Assembly (NCBI RefSeq): GCF_000484535.1 | Contig: NC_022600.1 | Location: 1,922,001-1,986,000 of the forward strand | Length of the DNA stretch: 64,000 nucleotides | Direction of reading: 5' to 3' | From: Gloeobacter kilaueensis JS1 | GTDB lineage: Bacteria; Cyanobacteriota; Cyanobacteriia; Gloeobacterales; Gloeobacteraceae | Part shown: in pieces, positions 1 to 7,922 of the stretch | Numbering within the stretch: the stretch's first letter is position 1 | How the letters are laid out: the number at the start of each line of letters is the position of its first letter | The notes under the pieces: model-generated | Database searches by the model: none | What the model was told of the DNA's origin: nothing | What the model saw: only the letters and a program-made list of their open reading frames with translations | Position numbers and translations under genes: made by a program

Positions 1-390
1 CGTATCGAAGAGTTGGGTAGTAAAGGCAACCGGGCCGTTTACCTCTGCCAGTGCTTTTCTAACGAACCAGCCGCTGCAGAACCAGACACCAACCAGGGCG
101 TCAGGGTACTGGGGTTGTCCATCGGGAAGAACGCCATCCCCTGCTCCGGGCGTGAGCGTACCGGGCTTGTAGAGGAAGCCCTCGATGACGAAGGCGGTAC
201 CGTTGGTGGGTTGACCGGAAGGATCGAGGGGGCCGGAAAGACCGATGGTCGTGCCGTTGCCGCTGACATCGTACAACAAAGTAGGTTGTCTGGCGTAGAC
301 TGGCCGCTCGGTAACCACCGCCGCACCCAGTGCCCCTAAACCAAGGGAAGCAGTCTTAATCAGATTTCTTCTTTGGATAGACCCGGACAT
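1..390 (-). CDS. Tat-exported protein of unknown function, N-terminal part only
   Basis: The open frame runs from an ATG at 390 through the left edge, so only the first 130 residues are visible. The N-terminus carries a twin-arginine signal (SIQRRNLIKTASLGLGALG), meaning an RR pair followed by a hydrophobic stretch and a small-residue region. This predicts export of a folded protein by the Tat pathway. The visible mature part is rich in Gly, Pro and Thr, with phrases such as DVSGNGTTIGLSGPLDPSG, and resembles a secreted beta-rich protein. I do not recognise the family. About 250 bases of AT-rich DNA separate its start from the next gene and should contain its promoter. The frame continues to base 1 without a stop, so the end is missing rather than broken. 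Confidence 0.7.
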   Translation of the reverse strand, partial: MSGSIQRRNLIKTASLGLGALGAAVVTERPVYARQPTLLYDVSGNGTTIGLSGPLDPSGQPTNGTAFVIEGFLYKPGTLTPGAGDGVLPDGQPQYPDALVGVWFCSGWFVRKALAEVNGPVAFTTQLFDT

Positions 391-641
391 TGTGAATACC
401 TCAGACGGAAAACGTCCCCCAAGGAAACACAAATAAATTGCTCAATCCTACATTTGGGGGACAGGTTAGAGTATATCGCAACTGATCAAAACAAGTCAAT
501 AATTTCTTGTAAAAATTCGTCTCGAATGTGAGTCAAATACAAAAACAGGCAGACGATAACCATCGCCGTCCATAGCCTTTATTCGATTGCAAAAAGGGAA
601 ATAAATTGATGCTAGACAGGATAAAATTTCCCAACAATGAT

Positions 642-2231
642 CTACATAAAAATCTCCTTGCAGCCAAAAAGTCTCTCTGCAGCGATGTTTTGCTCCCGGC
701 AACCTGTCAGCAACTTTTCAGATTCGACGATGGGTCGAGAGCGCTCCGTGTACTGAATGGAAGTGAGATGAGTGAGCCAGGGTTCCTGGCCCATCGCATA
801 AACGTAGGCAGCCCTGGGCCGAAATTTTTCGACGATAGCGAGGGCTTTTTCAAAGTCCGATCCGTTCAGGCGACGCGATTGATCCATCTTGCGGGCGAGC
901 GGCCTGGTCAGCAGTGCTCCGTACAGCCAGCTTAAGGGCGCACCGTCACATTCCATGCCGACAAAAAGCGCGTCGAGGTCTCCGGTGAGAGCATGAACGT
1001 GCTCGTACAGTTGGGGTTCGAGGTTGTTGGAGTCGGCAGCGCAAAGAAGTGAGCGGCCCTGAATATTCAGGTGATAGGCGAGCTTGGTGCGGATATTCAA
1101 ATCGGCGTGTTCACCAAAAAACGGCAGGCCCGTGATCGTTCCTTCTGGGATCTTGATCGCCTCCATCTCATCCAGTTCCATCACCCTATCGAAGCCACTG
1201 TGCTGCAAAATCAGCTTCAAAGAAGGATCTGCCAGATTGCCGCCGCTGCTTCTCGGTACGACGAGTTGCCGGATCTTGTGGCGCAACTGCAGCAGGGTTT
1301 CGAGAATGCAGTGGTCCTGGTGATTGTGGGTAATCAGGACGTAATCGATCCACGGGGGCAGGTCCGCGTAGGTATAGCGCGGCAGGGCACTGTCGTAGCG
1401 ATAACTGATGAGCGGATCGACGAGGATAGCCACCTCCTGCGATTCGACGAGCAGGCAGGCGTGGCCAAAATAGCGGATGCGAAGGCCGGGGCCGCTATAC
1501 GCCTCTGGTTCTGGCGGTGGCTCGCTTGTCAAGAAAGAAGCAAACAGGGGCAGCTCCGCTTCATCGAGGCCCAGTTTCTCGGCGGTCTCCTCCAGCGGCT
1601 GGGGTAGGGTTCGCATCTGAAACAACGCATCTACTGCCGGATGGGCAAAGGGCAGCTTCAGGTGCAGATGCTCGCCATCCGGCAGGCGCGGTGTATTCAA
1701 CACAAATGGGCGCTGGTCCTGCTCGATGAGGGACAGTAAAAAACTCTGTTGGCCCGGCTGATAGAAGCCACTGGTGTATAACAGCCCTTCGATGAGCCGA
1801 AAGGTCGGCTGGTTGCCCAGATCGTAGACAAGCTCGACATAGCCTTTCAGCGGTGCTGGAATGTGGCTATAAAGGCTCTCCAGGCTGTGACCGTCCGCCC
1901 GCTCCCTTAGTAGCGCCTCCAGCTCGGCAATCGCCGCTGCCAGTTCCAGCAGTACTGTCTGTTCTTCGAGCGTCTGGACGATCAACTGTTCGATCTCCGC
2001 CAGCCGCTCCGCGCCGTAGTTGACGTAGGGACCACCCAGTAGAGCCGGATTGCGCACGGCGGCGACGTGGACCTGGGGAGCAGCGACGAAGGAGCGCATG
2101 ATTTTAAGATGTGCGTTCGCGACGTAAAGAGCAGCCGTCGCCGGTGCGATTAGATAAGGCCAGGCATACCACTGGCCCACCAGGGGCTCCACCAGGACGT
2201 TTTGCTTTAAGTAAAGAAGTTCAGCCGTCAT
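642..2231 (-). CDS. CmlA-like diiron beta-hydroxylase (metallo-beta-lactamase fold)
   Basis: This 529-residue protein has an N-terminal domain beginning NVLVEPLVGQWYAWPYLI and a C-terminal metallo-beta-lactamase-fold domain from about residue 250. The metal motif THNHQDH gives H302, H304, D306 and H307. The next ligand position is Glu374 (FFGEH), not the usual His, followed by Asp400 (CAADS). A Glu at that place and this N-terminal domain are the known marks of CmlA, the non-heme diiron oxygenase that beta-hydroxylates an amino acid held on a peptidyl carrier protein in chloramphenicol synthesis. Length also agrees (about 530). By inference it hydroxylates a carrier-bound amino acid. It is divergent from a phosphopantetheinyl transferase gene, which fits carrier-protein chemistry, but no NRPS module is in the window. 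A plain hydrolase of the fold is the alternative. Confidence 0.75.
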   Translation of the reverse strand: MTAELLYLKQNVLVEPLVGQWYAWPYLIAPATAALYVANAHLKIMRSFVAAPQVHVAAVRNPALLGGPYVNYGAERLAEIEQLIVQTLEEQTVLLELAAAIAELEALLRERADGHSLESLYSHIPAPLKGYVELVYDLGNQPTFRLIEGLLYTSGFYQPGQQSFLLSLIEQDQRPFVLNTPRLPDGEHLHLKLPFAHPAVDALFQMRTLPQPLEETAEKLGLDEAELPLFASFLTSEPPPEPEAYSGPGLRIRYFGHACLLVESQEVAILVDPLISYRYDSALPRYTYADLPPWIDYVLITHNHQDHCILETLLQLRHKIRQLVVPRSSGGNLADPSLKLILQHSGFDRVMELDEMEAIKIPEGTITGLPFFGEHADLNIRTKLAYHLNIQGRSLLCAADSNNLEPQLYEHVHALTGDLDALFVGMECDGAPLSWLYGALLTRPLARKMDQSRRLNGSDFEKALAIVEKFRPRAAYVYAMGQEPWLTHLTSIQYTERSRPIVESEKLLTGCREQNIAAERLFGCKEIFM

Positions 2232-2628
2232 TTCTCGCGCTTTTGATTTCTAATCCCCGCAGGCAAAAACTGCCGGTAAGCGGAACGCTCCGGTATCGGA
2301 CAGACTTAACCCCATGCAAACCCCGATGTCGGCACCCTCGAACCCAGCCCGCGATCGCGGTCCTCTAAGCCGACAGAGCTTATTGTAAGGGTGCCAGAGC
2401 CATTTTCGGCAGGATGTGTTCTATGCCACATACGGCTGGGGCACGGCTGGGAGCTATATACTCAGGTAGGATGGCTCCGTGGACCTTATGCATTTTGGGC
2501 ACCGCTTGCAGTCCGCGCTCACCTGAGATCCAGAAATACTAGATTATTTTCTGTTTGTATTCGATCACTGCCAAAAATTGTCTGCTGCAACCGGTCCTCG
2601 GGATCATTTTTGCCGTCTTTTGCCGACG
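2232..2628. other. 397-bp divergent intergenic region
   Basis: This is the spacer between the CmlA-like gene (leftward) and the phosphopantetheinyl transferase gene (rightward), so it must hold promoters for both. A TATACT hexamer within the 2450s is a possible -10 element. Short frames here have no ribosome-binding site or recognisable product. I see no RNA gene or repeat. Confidence 0.4.
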
Positions 2629-3375
2629 ATGAGCGCCACGTCTACCGGCCCCTGGCCTGCACGATTATTGCCTGTGATCCTCTCCCAGAGCGAGGTTCAC
2701 CTGTGGTTGGTCAGCCTCGATCTTCCTGAGACAGAGATAGCGCGCCTGGCGTTGCTGCTCGCCGAGGACGAGCGGCAACGGGCTGCCCGGTTTGTCAGGG
2801 CCGTCCTGACAAACCGGTTCATTGCCGGGCGTGGTCGGCTGCGGGAGATCCTCGCGAGCTACCTGGGTTGTCCGCCGGCAGCCCTGCACTTCACTTATAC
2901 GGCCCACGGCAAGCCCGAACTGGTTGGGCCTGCAGGTACCGGCGACTTACAGTTCAACCTGTCCCACTCCGAGGATCTGGCCCTGTGCGCTGTGCGCTGG
3001 AAGGGGCGCGTCGGCGTCGATCTCGAAGCCGAGCGCGAGATGATCGACCTCGAAGCGATGGCAAGACAATACTTTACTCAAAAAGAGTATCACGAAATAT
3101 GTTCTCTGTCTCCCCCGTTGCGCTCCCGAAAATTTCTTGAACTCTGGACTTTTAAGGAGGCGTACCTCAAGGCGACCGGCGAGGGGCTGGCAGGGCTGGA
3201 AAAATTGCAGCAAATAGAAGCGGGGGAGATCGCAGCCGGCTGGTCCAGTGTGCCGCTGCCGCCGCTGCCCGGTTTCGCGGCGGCGCTGGTGGCCGAGGGA
3301 GAGGGCTGGCGGCTGTGCTGCTGGCGGTGGCAACCTGTGAACATACCTGATGAGGGAGTGGCCCCCGATGGCTGA
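2629..3375 (+). CDS. 4'-phosphopantetheinyl transferase, Sfp/HetI type
   Basis: The enzyme transfers 4'-phosphopantetheine from coenzyme A to the serine of acyl or peptidyl carrier proteins. The Sfp-type signatures are visible: GVDLEAE, which provides the Mg-binding acidic pair, and LWTFKEAYLKATGEGL, the WxxKEA motif. The 248-residue length is normal for the Sfp class. I chose the ATG at 2629; an in-frame TTG at 2578 and a GTG at 2674 are alternatives, and none has a strong Shine-Dalgarno. The 3' end overlaps the following lyase gene by 8 bases, suggesting one transcript. The divergent CmlA-like gene is a plausible functional partner. In cyanobacteria one such enzyme normally serves all carrier proteins, so it may equally be the housekeeping copy. 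Confidence 0.9.
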   Translation: MSATSTGPWPARLLPVILSQSEVHLWLVSLDLPETEIARLALLLAEDERQRAARFVRAVLTNRFIAGRGRLREILASYLGCPPAALHFTYTAHGKPELVGPAGTGDLQFNLSHSEDLALCAVRWKGRVGVDLEAEREMIDLEAMARQYFTQKEYHEICSLSPPLRSRKFLELWTFKEAYLKATGEGLAGLEKLQQIEAGEIAAGWSSVPLPPLPGFAAALVAEGEGWRLCCWRWQPVNIPDEGVAPDG

Positions 3376-4642
3376 GGACGATCCGGGACTCGAAAAAAAG
3401 CGGCAACTGCTGGCACAGCTGCTGCGCAGTGAGGCTTCAAAGCGGGATGCCACCGGACCTGCAACTCCCGAGCGCTTGAGCGCCCACCGGGAGCTATTTG
3501 CAGCTCTCCAGAACAAGGTCTATCTCAACTTTGGTGGCCAGGGACCGCTGCCCCAACCGGCGATCGCTGCAATTGCCGGTGCCTACGCTGAGATCCAGCG
3601 GCGCGGGCCTTTTTCTAACAGCGGCCTGGGCTGGATGCAGCAACAGATGGGCCGGCTGCGCATCGCCATCGCCCAGGAACTGGGAACACAGCCGGAGACG
3701 ATCGCCCTCACCGAGAACGTCTCCCTTGGCTGCAACATCGTGCTCTGGGGCATCGACTGGCAGCCGGGGGATCATCTGCTCCTATCCGACTGCGAGTATC
3801 CGGGGGTACTGGCCGCTATCGAGGGGCTGCGCCGCCGCTTCGGCATCGAAGTCTCCGCCTGTCCGCTGGCCGGGGGGAGCGAGGCGGAGGCCGCCCCTTT
3901 GGTCGCAGAGCACCTGCGCCCGCGCACGCGCCTGGTGGTTCTGAGCCACATCTTCTGGAGCACGGGCGGCATCGCTCCGCTCAAGGCCATCGCCGCTGCC
4001 TGCCGCGCCCATCCGACAGAGGGGCCGCCGGTGCGTTTGCTGGTGGATGCGGCCCAGTCGGTCGGGATGCTGCCTCTCGATCTGCCGGATCTGGGCGTCG
4101 ATTATTACGCTTTTACCGGCCACAAGTGGTGGTGTGGGCCGGAGGGAGTGGGCGGGCTCTACGTCCGTCCCGAGGCGATGGGGGATCTGCAGCCGACCTT
4201 TTCGAGCTGGCGCGCCCTGCCCCCTGACTGGCCGGATACCGCCTGCTGGCCCGATGCCCGCCGCTACGAGATCGCCACCTCCGCCTGGCCCCTCATCGCT
4301 GCTTTAAGTAGTGCCCTCGCCCTGCACAACCAGTGGGGCACTGCCCACGAGCGCTATCAGCGCATCCGTTCCCTCGCTATCTACCTGTGGGAGCAACTCG
4401 GTCATCTGCAATCGAGCACCGCCCTTGTCCGCCACCAGTCCGATCCCCCCGAAACTGGCATTCTTACCTTCTCCACCGGTACAGCGCCCGCCCACCTCGT
4501 CCAGGTGCTCGAAGCCCAAGGCATCTTCGTGCGCGCCCTTCCCGCTCCGCGAGCCGGGGTGCGCGTCTGCGTCCATTACCTGACGCTCAAAGAGGAGATC
4601 GACAAATTCATCGCTGGCCTGCGCCAGTCCTTGCGGCGCTGA
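3368..4642 (+). CDS. L-cysteine/cystine C-S lyase (C-DES type), class V aminotransferase fold
   Basis: This is a PLP enzyme of the class V aminotransferase/NifS superfamily. The lysine that binds PLP is K253 in YYAFTGHKWWCGPEGVGGLY. The order of motifs (YLNFGGQGPLPQPA, CNIVLWGIDW, SDCEYPG, LVVLSHIFWSTG, VDAAQSVG) follows the Synechocystis C-DES enzyme, which cleaves cystine to a persulfide that can feed Fe-S assembly, more closely than it follows cysteine desulfurases. Compared with that enzyme it has about 45 extra N-terminal residues, charged and helix-like. The ATG at 3368 is preceded by GGGAG at good spacing; an in-frame ATG at 3350 is possible. It overlaps the transferase gene upstream and lies 55 bases ahead of crtI. 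The substrate is inferred from family resemblance. Confidence 0.8.
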   Translation: MAEDDPGLEKKRQLLAQLLRSEASKRDATGPATPERLSAHRELFAALQNKVYLNFGGQGPLPQPAIAAIAGAYAEIQRRGPFSNSGLGWMQQQMGRLRIAIAQELGTQPETIALTENVSLGCNIVLWGIDWQPGDHLLLSDCEYPGVLAAIEGLRRRFGIEVSACPLAGGSEAEAAPLVAEHLRPRTRLVVLSHIFWSTGGIAPLKAIAAACRAHPTEGPPVRLLVDAAQSVGMLPLDLPDLGVDYYAFTGHKWWCGPEGVGGLYVRPEAMGDLQPTFSSWRALPPDWPDTACWPDARRYEIATSAWPLIAALSSALALHNQWGTAHERYQRIRSLAIYLWEQLGHLQSSTALVRHQSDPPETGILTFSTGTAPAHLVQVLEAQGIFVRALPAPRAGVRVCVHYLTLKEEIDKFIAGLRQSLRR

Positions 4643-4697
4643 GCCACCCTTCCAGTTCAAGTGTTAAGATTCGTGCTGGAGCAGTCGGGGGAAGGCT

Positions 4698-6338
4698 TTG
4701 GAGCGCAAGAAGGCAATCATTGTCGGTTCGGGCATCGGCGGGCTGGCCCTGGGTATCCGTTTGCAGAGCCTGGGTTTCGAGACAACGATATTTGAGAAGC
4801 TCGACGGGCCGGGCGGGCGGGCCTACGTGCGCCGGGCTGCGGGCTTTACCTTCGATATGGGTCCGACTGTGATCACGGTGCCCCACTTTATCGAAGAACT
4901 GTTTGCCCTGGAGCGCGACCGGCCCGCCCTCGACGCGCCGGATTTTCCCGCTTCGGTGCTGGCAGAAAATAGCCGCATCCGTTCCGGCGTAAGTGGCGGA
5001 CCGGCTACTTCCAGATACGTCAAAATTATTCCGATTCTGCCTTTTTACCGCATCTACTTCGAGGACGGGGCGTACTTCGACTACGACGGCGACCCGGAGC
5101 ACACCCGCGAGCAGATCCGCGCCCTCGCCCCCGACGATCTAGAAGGCTACGAGCGCTTTCATCGCGACGCCAGAGCGATCTTCCAGCGCGGCTTTCTCGA
5201 ACTGGGCTTTACTTACTTTCGCGACATCCCCTCGATGCTGCGCATCGCCCCGGATCTGGTCAAACTCGACGCCGTGCGGCCTTTGTTCTCGTTCGTCAAG
5301 CGCTACTTCAAAAGCGACAAGCTCCGGCAGGTCTTCAGCTTCGAGCCCCTGCTCATCGGCGGCAATCCTCTGGCTGTACCGGCTATCTACGCGATGATCC
5401 ACTTCGTCGAGAAGACCTGGGGCATCCACTTTGCGATGGGCGGCACCGGGGCGTTGGTGCAGGGCTTCGTGCGCAAGTTCGAGGAATTGGGGGGCACGAT
5501 CCGCTACCAGAGCGAAGTGGCGCGTATCGAAGTGACCGGCAGCGGCAAAGACCGTCGGGCCACTGCCGTCCTGCTCGCCAATGGCAGCCGCTACCCTGCC
5601 GACCTCGTCGCCTCCAACGGCGACTACGTGAACACTTACTTAAAGCTCATCGACCGCCCCCACCGTCCCTCCCACCCGGACGTGCGCCTGAAGCTCTCCC
5701 GCCAGTCGATGTCGCTGCTGGTGATCTACTTCGGCTTCCGGGCCGACGGATTGGATCTCGACCTGCGCCACCACAACATCATCCTCGGCCCCCGCTACGA
5801 AGAACTGCTAAAAGACATCTTCAGCCGCAAGGTGCTGGCATCCGACTTCTCCCAGTACCTGCACATCCCTTCGATTACCGACCCCAGCCTCGCCCCGGCA
5901 GGCCACCACTGCGCCTACACCCTGGTGCCCGTTCCCCACAACGGCAGCGGCCTCGACTGGTCGAAGATCACCGACCCCTTCGTAGACACAGTGCTGGGCT
6001 TCCTCGACGATCGGGGCTACATTCCGGGACTGCGCGAGCGGCTGGTCTACAAGAGCTGCATCACCCCCGACTACTTCGAGCACACCCTCAACAGTTGGCT
6101 GGGCAACGGCTTCGGCGTCGAGCCGGTGCTCTGGCAATCGGCCTACTTCCGGCCCCACAACAAGTGCGGAGACATCTCCAACTTCTACTTAGTTGGAGCA
6201 AACGCTCAACCGGGGGGCGGCACCCCGGCGGTGATGATGTCCGCCAAGATGACCGCCCGCGAGGTGGCCCGCGACTTTAACCTCTCCTTCGACAGCATTG
6301 AGAGCCTGGCCCAACCTGCTTCCCCGAGAGCTATCTGA
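4698..6338 (+). CDS. crtI: phytoene desaturase, bacterial CrtI type
   Basis: This FAD enzyme converts phytoene to lycopene through all desaturation steps. The N-terminal dinucleotide-binding fold [20 protein letters not shown], then EKLDGPGGR, and the C-terminal [16 protein letters not shown] typical of CrtI are present. At 546 residues it is longer than usual (about 490-510). An extra segment at roughly residues 75-110 separates the substrate-pocket helices. Use of CrtI instead of the CrtP/CrtQ/CrtH set is established for Gloeobacter and is the strongest taxonomic marker here. The start is TTG at 4698, behind GGGGAAGG with short spacing. No other carotenoid gene is adjacent. An IS element has landed 42 bases beyond the stop codon, leaving the gene intact. 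Confidence 0.93.
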   Translation: MERKKAIIVGSGIGGLALGIRLQSLGFETTIFEKLDGPGGRAYVRRAAGFTFDMGPTVITVPHFIEELFALERDRPALDAPDFPASVLAENSRIRSGVSGGPATSRYVKIIPILPFYRIYFEDGAYFDYDGDPEHTREQIRALAPDDLEGYERFHRDARAIFQRGFLELGFTYFRDIPSMLRIAPDLVKLDAVRPLFSFVKRYFKSDKLRQVFSFEPLLIGGNPLAVPAIYAMIHFVEKTWGIHFAMGGTGALVQGFVRKFEELGGTIRYQSEVARIEVTGSGKDRRATAVLLANGSRYPADLVASNGDYVNTYLKLIDRPHRPSHPDVRLKLSRQSMSLLVIYFGFRADGLDLDLRHHNIILGPRYEELLKDIFSRKVLASDFSQYLHIPSITDPSLAPAGHHCAYTLVPVPHNGSGLDWSKITDPFVDTVLGFLDDRGYIPGLRERLVYKSCITPDYFEHTLNSWLGNGFGVEPVLWQSAYFRPHNKCGDISNFYLVGANAQPGGGTPAVMMSAKMTAREVARDFNLSFDSIESLAQPASPRAI

Positions 6339-6371
6339 TTTCATTACCAAGCAGGGAGCATTACATTAATC

Positions 6372-6380
6372 CTTTACCCT
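6372..6380. repeat. left target-site duplication of the IS element
   Basis: CTTTACCCT directly precedes the left inverted repeat, and the same nine bases directly follow the right inverted repeat at 7774-7782. Confidence 0.9.
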
Positions 6381-7773
6381 CATCCGTGACAAGTTAAGGT
6401 CACGGACGGTTTGTCAAGTAGGGTGAGGAGCAACATTGAGGCGGACTTCTGGTTTTCGGATCGTCTTGAGCACACCCAAATCTTTGTTCTTCGGCGCTGA
6501 CAAATACTCGACTACATCACTGGCTATCCCACGATTGGCGGCATTGCAAAAGTGATACAGCCCCCGATACACCATCTCCTGCGAAATCCGCTCGTACTCG
6601 ACAGACAACGCCTCTGCCACCGCATCGCTCAAGTCCACCAGCACACTGTAAAACAGCCAACTCGCCCAGACTTGTAATTGCACGCCATTGATTGAACCGG
6701 TCCACAGGTACGACAACCCCAACAAGCGCTTAACGATGCCAAAAGCTGTCTCAATATTCCAGCGTCTACTATACAAATCTGCTACGACAAAAGGCGGCAA
6801 CACGGTTGGGTCGAGCACCGAGGTCAGATAGCTGTACCAGGTATTGCCCTGCTTCACTTCTACCAATCGCAGCACAGGCAACTCTCCCTTGCTGGAGGTG
6901 AGCAAAATGGTGCGCTCCCGGTGGTAGGCACTTTTAGAAAGGCTTTCGACCACCACATAAGTCGTGTTTTTCTTCATCCGACTCAGAAACTGGCCACCAC
7001 CTGCAAGAACACGGGCGAACTCGCCAAAGTCATAAAACCCCCGGTCCAAAACCAGCAATATGCCCGGACGGACGCGGGAATGTAAGGCTGGCCAGAAAGT
7101 GGTGTCATGGGCCAGTGGCTGCTCCTCAAACCATACATCCACCGGCAGATGAGTACACATGTCCAGCAGCGTGCAAATCTTCCCCCCAAGCACTCCTGCG
7201 GGTTGCTCCTGGAGGCTGTCGAGTTTGCGGAACACCGCTTCGAGCGTCGAGCCGTCTGCTATCCAGAGCGCCTCAAAGTGTTTTTTTGCGATTTGGAGGG
7301 CGACGGGTAGGGGACGGGTGCGCTGTTGCTGACGTTGCTGGAGGGTGGGAAGCAATGCTTGCAGGACAGAAGCGAACAATCCTGCAGCAAATGCCAGCAG
7401 ACGCTGGGACAAAGCTTGCTGAGAGACATCGACCGCCGTACACCAGAGGAGATTGTCTCTTGCGAGCATCCGGGCCAGTTCATGGACTGAGGGTACCTGC
7501 CGCCAGATGAGGGTGAGCGTGGCTGCGACCATCAGTGGCAAGGAGAGAATGCGCTCGCGTAGGCCCAGTTGGCGATAGCTGGCAAGTTGGCTGTAGACCG
7601 CAGGCTTGAGAAGCAGGGTGAGGTGCTCTTCAATCTGCTCACTGGTGGGAGCGCTCATGCGGCGGGAGCGCACGTGGTCAGGGTGACGAGTCTTCTTGTT
7701 GGTTGTCATGCCGCCTAAACTAGCAAAGCGGCAGGCTTGACAAAAACATGATTACCTTAACTTGTCACCCATG
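6381..7773 (-). mobile_element. complete IS4-family insertion sequence, 1393 bp
   Basis: The ends are 20-bp inverted repeats: CATCCGTGACAAGTTAAGGT at 6381-6400 and, read from the other strand, CATGGGTGACAAGTTAAGGT at 7754-7773, with two mismatches. An exact 9-bp target duplication, CTTTACCCT, flanks the element. Inside is one intact DDE transposase on the minus strand. Intact ends, intact duplications and an undamaged frame indicate a recent insertion that may still be active. The site lies between crtI and the AT-rich AIPR gene, so the element could affect transcription of either. Confidence 0.95.
6414..7709 (-). CDS. IS4-family DDE transposase
   Basis: This 431-residue transposase nearly fills the IS element. 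The catalytic triad can be placed at the Asp of WIADGSTLEAV, the Asp of LVLDRGFYDFGEF and the Glu of YSRRWNIETAFGIVKRLLGL. The last follows the Y-(2)-R-(3)-E-(6)-K signature of the IS4 family. The N-terminus (TNKKTRHPDHVRSRR) is basic and probably contacts the terminal repeats. Start and stop both lie inside the inverted repeats, the length is normal and there is no frameshift, so the enzyme should be functional. Confidence 0.95.
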   Translation of the reverse strand: MTTNKKTRHPDHVRSRRMSAPTSEQIEEHLTLLLKPAVYSQLASYRQLGLRERILSLPLMVAATLTLIWRQVPSVHELARMLARDNLLWCTAVDVSQQALSQRLLAFAAGLFASVLQALLPTLQQRQQQRTRPLPVALQIAKKHFEALWIADGSTLEAVFRKLDSLQEQPAGVLGGKICTLLDMCTHLPVDVWFEEQPLAHDTTFWPALHSRVRPGILLVLDRGFYDFGEFARVLAGGGQFLSRMKKNTTYVVVESLSKSAYHRERTILLTSSKGELPVLRLVEVKQGNTWYSYLTSVLDPTVLPPFVVADLYSRRWNIETAFGIVKRLLGLSYLWTGSINGVQLQVWASWLFYSVLVDLSDAVAEALSVEYERISQEMVYRGLYHFCNAANRGIASDVVEYLSAPKNKDLGVLKTIRKPEVRLNVAPHPT

Positions 7774-7782
7774 CTTTACCCT
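7774..7782. repeat. right target-site duplication of the IS element
   Basis: CTTTACCCT is an exact copy of bases 6372-6380 and directly abuts the right inverted repeat. Confidence 0.9.
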
Positions 7783-7790
7783 TGTTCGTT

Positions 7791-7812
7791 AGATAAGAAG
7801 ATCTTCTTATCT
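7791..7812. promoter_or_regulatory. perfect 22-bp palindrome upstream of the AIPR gene
   Basis: The half-site AGATAAGAAGA is followed directly by its exact reverse complement, with no central spacer. It lies 111 bases before the AIPR start, in the AT-rich acquired segment. A second partly matching stretch (CTTAAGAAG) follows. A zero-spacer palindrome suits a dimeric repressor operator better than a terminator, since there is no loop and no T tract. The role is inferred. Confidence 0.5.
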
Positions 7813-7922
7813 TAAGAAGCAGAAGCTTATTTAAATCTGGATAAGATAGTCACGACAATCTTGACAAGCGATGTGCTGTTTGAGAAGCTCTATCTAGAAT
7901 ACTCGTGGCCTTGGTCGAAAAG

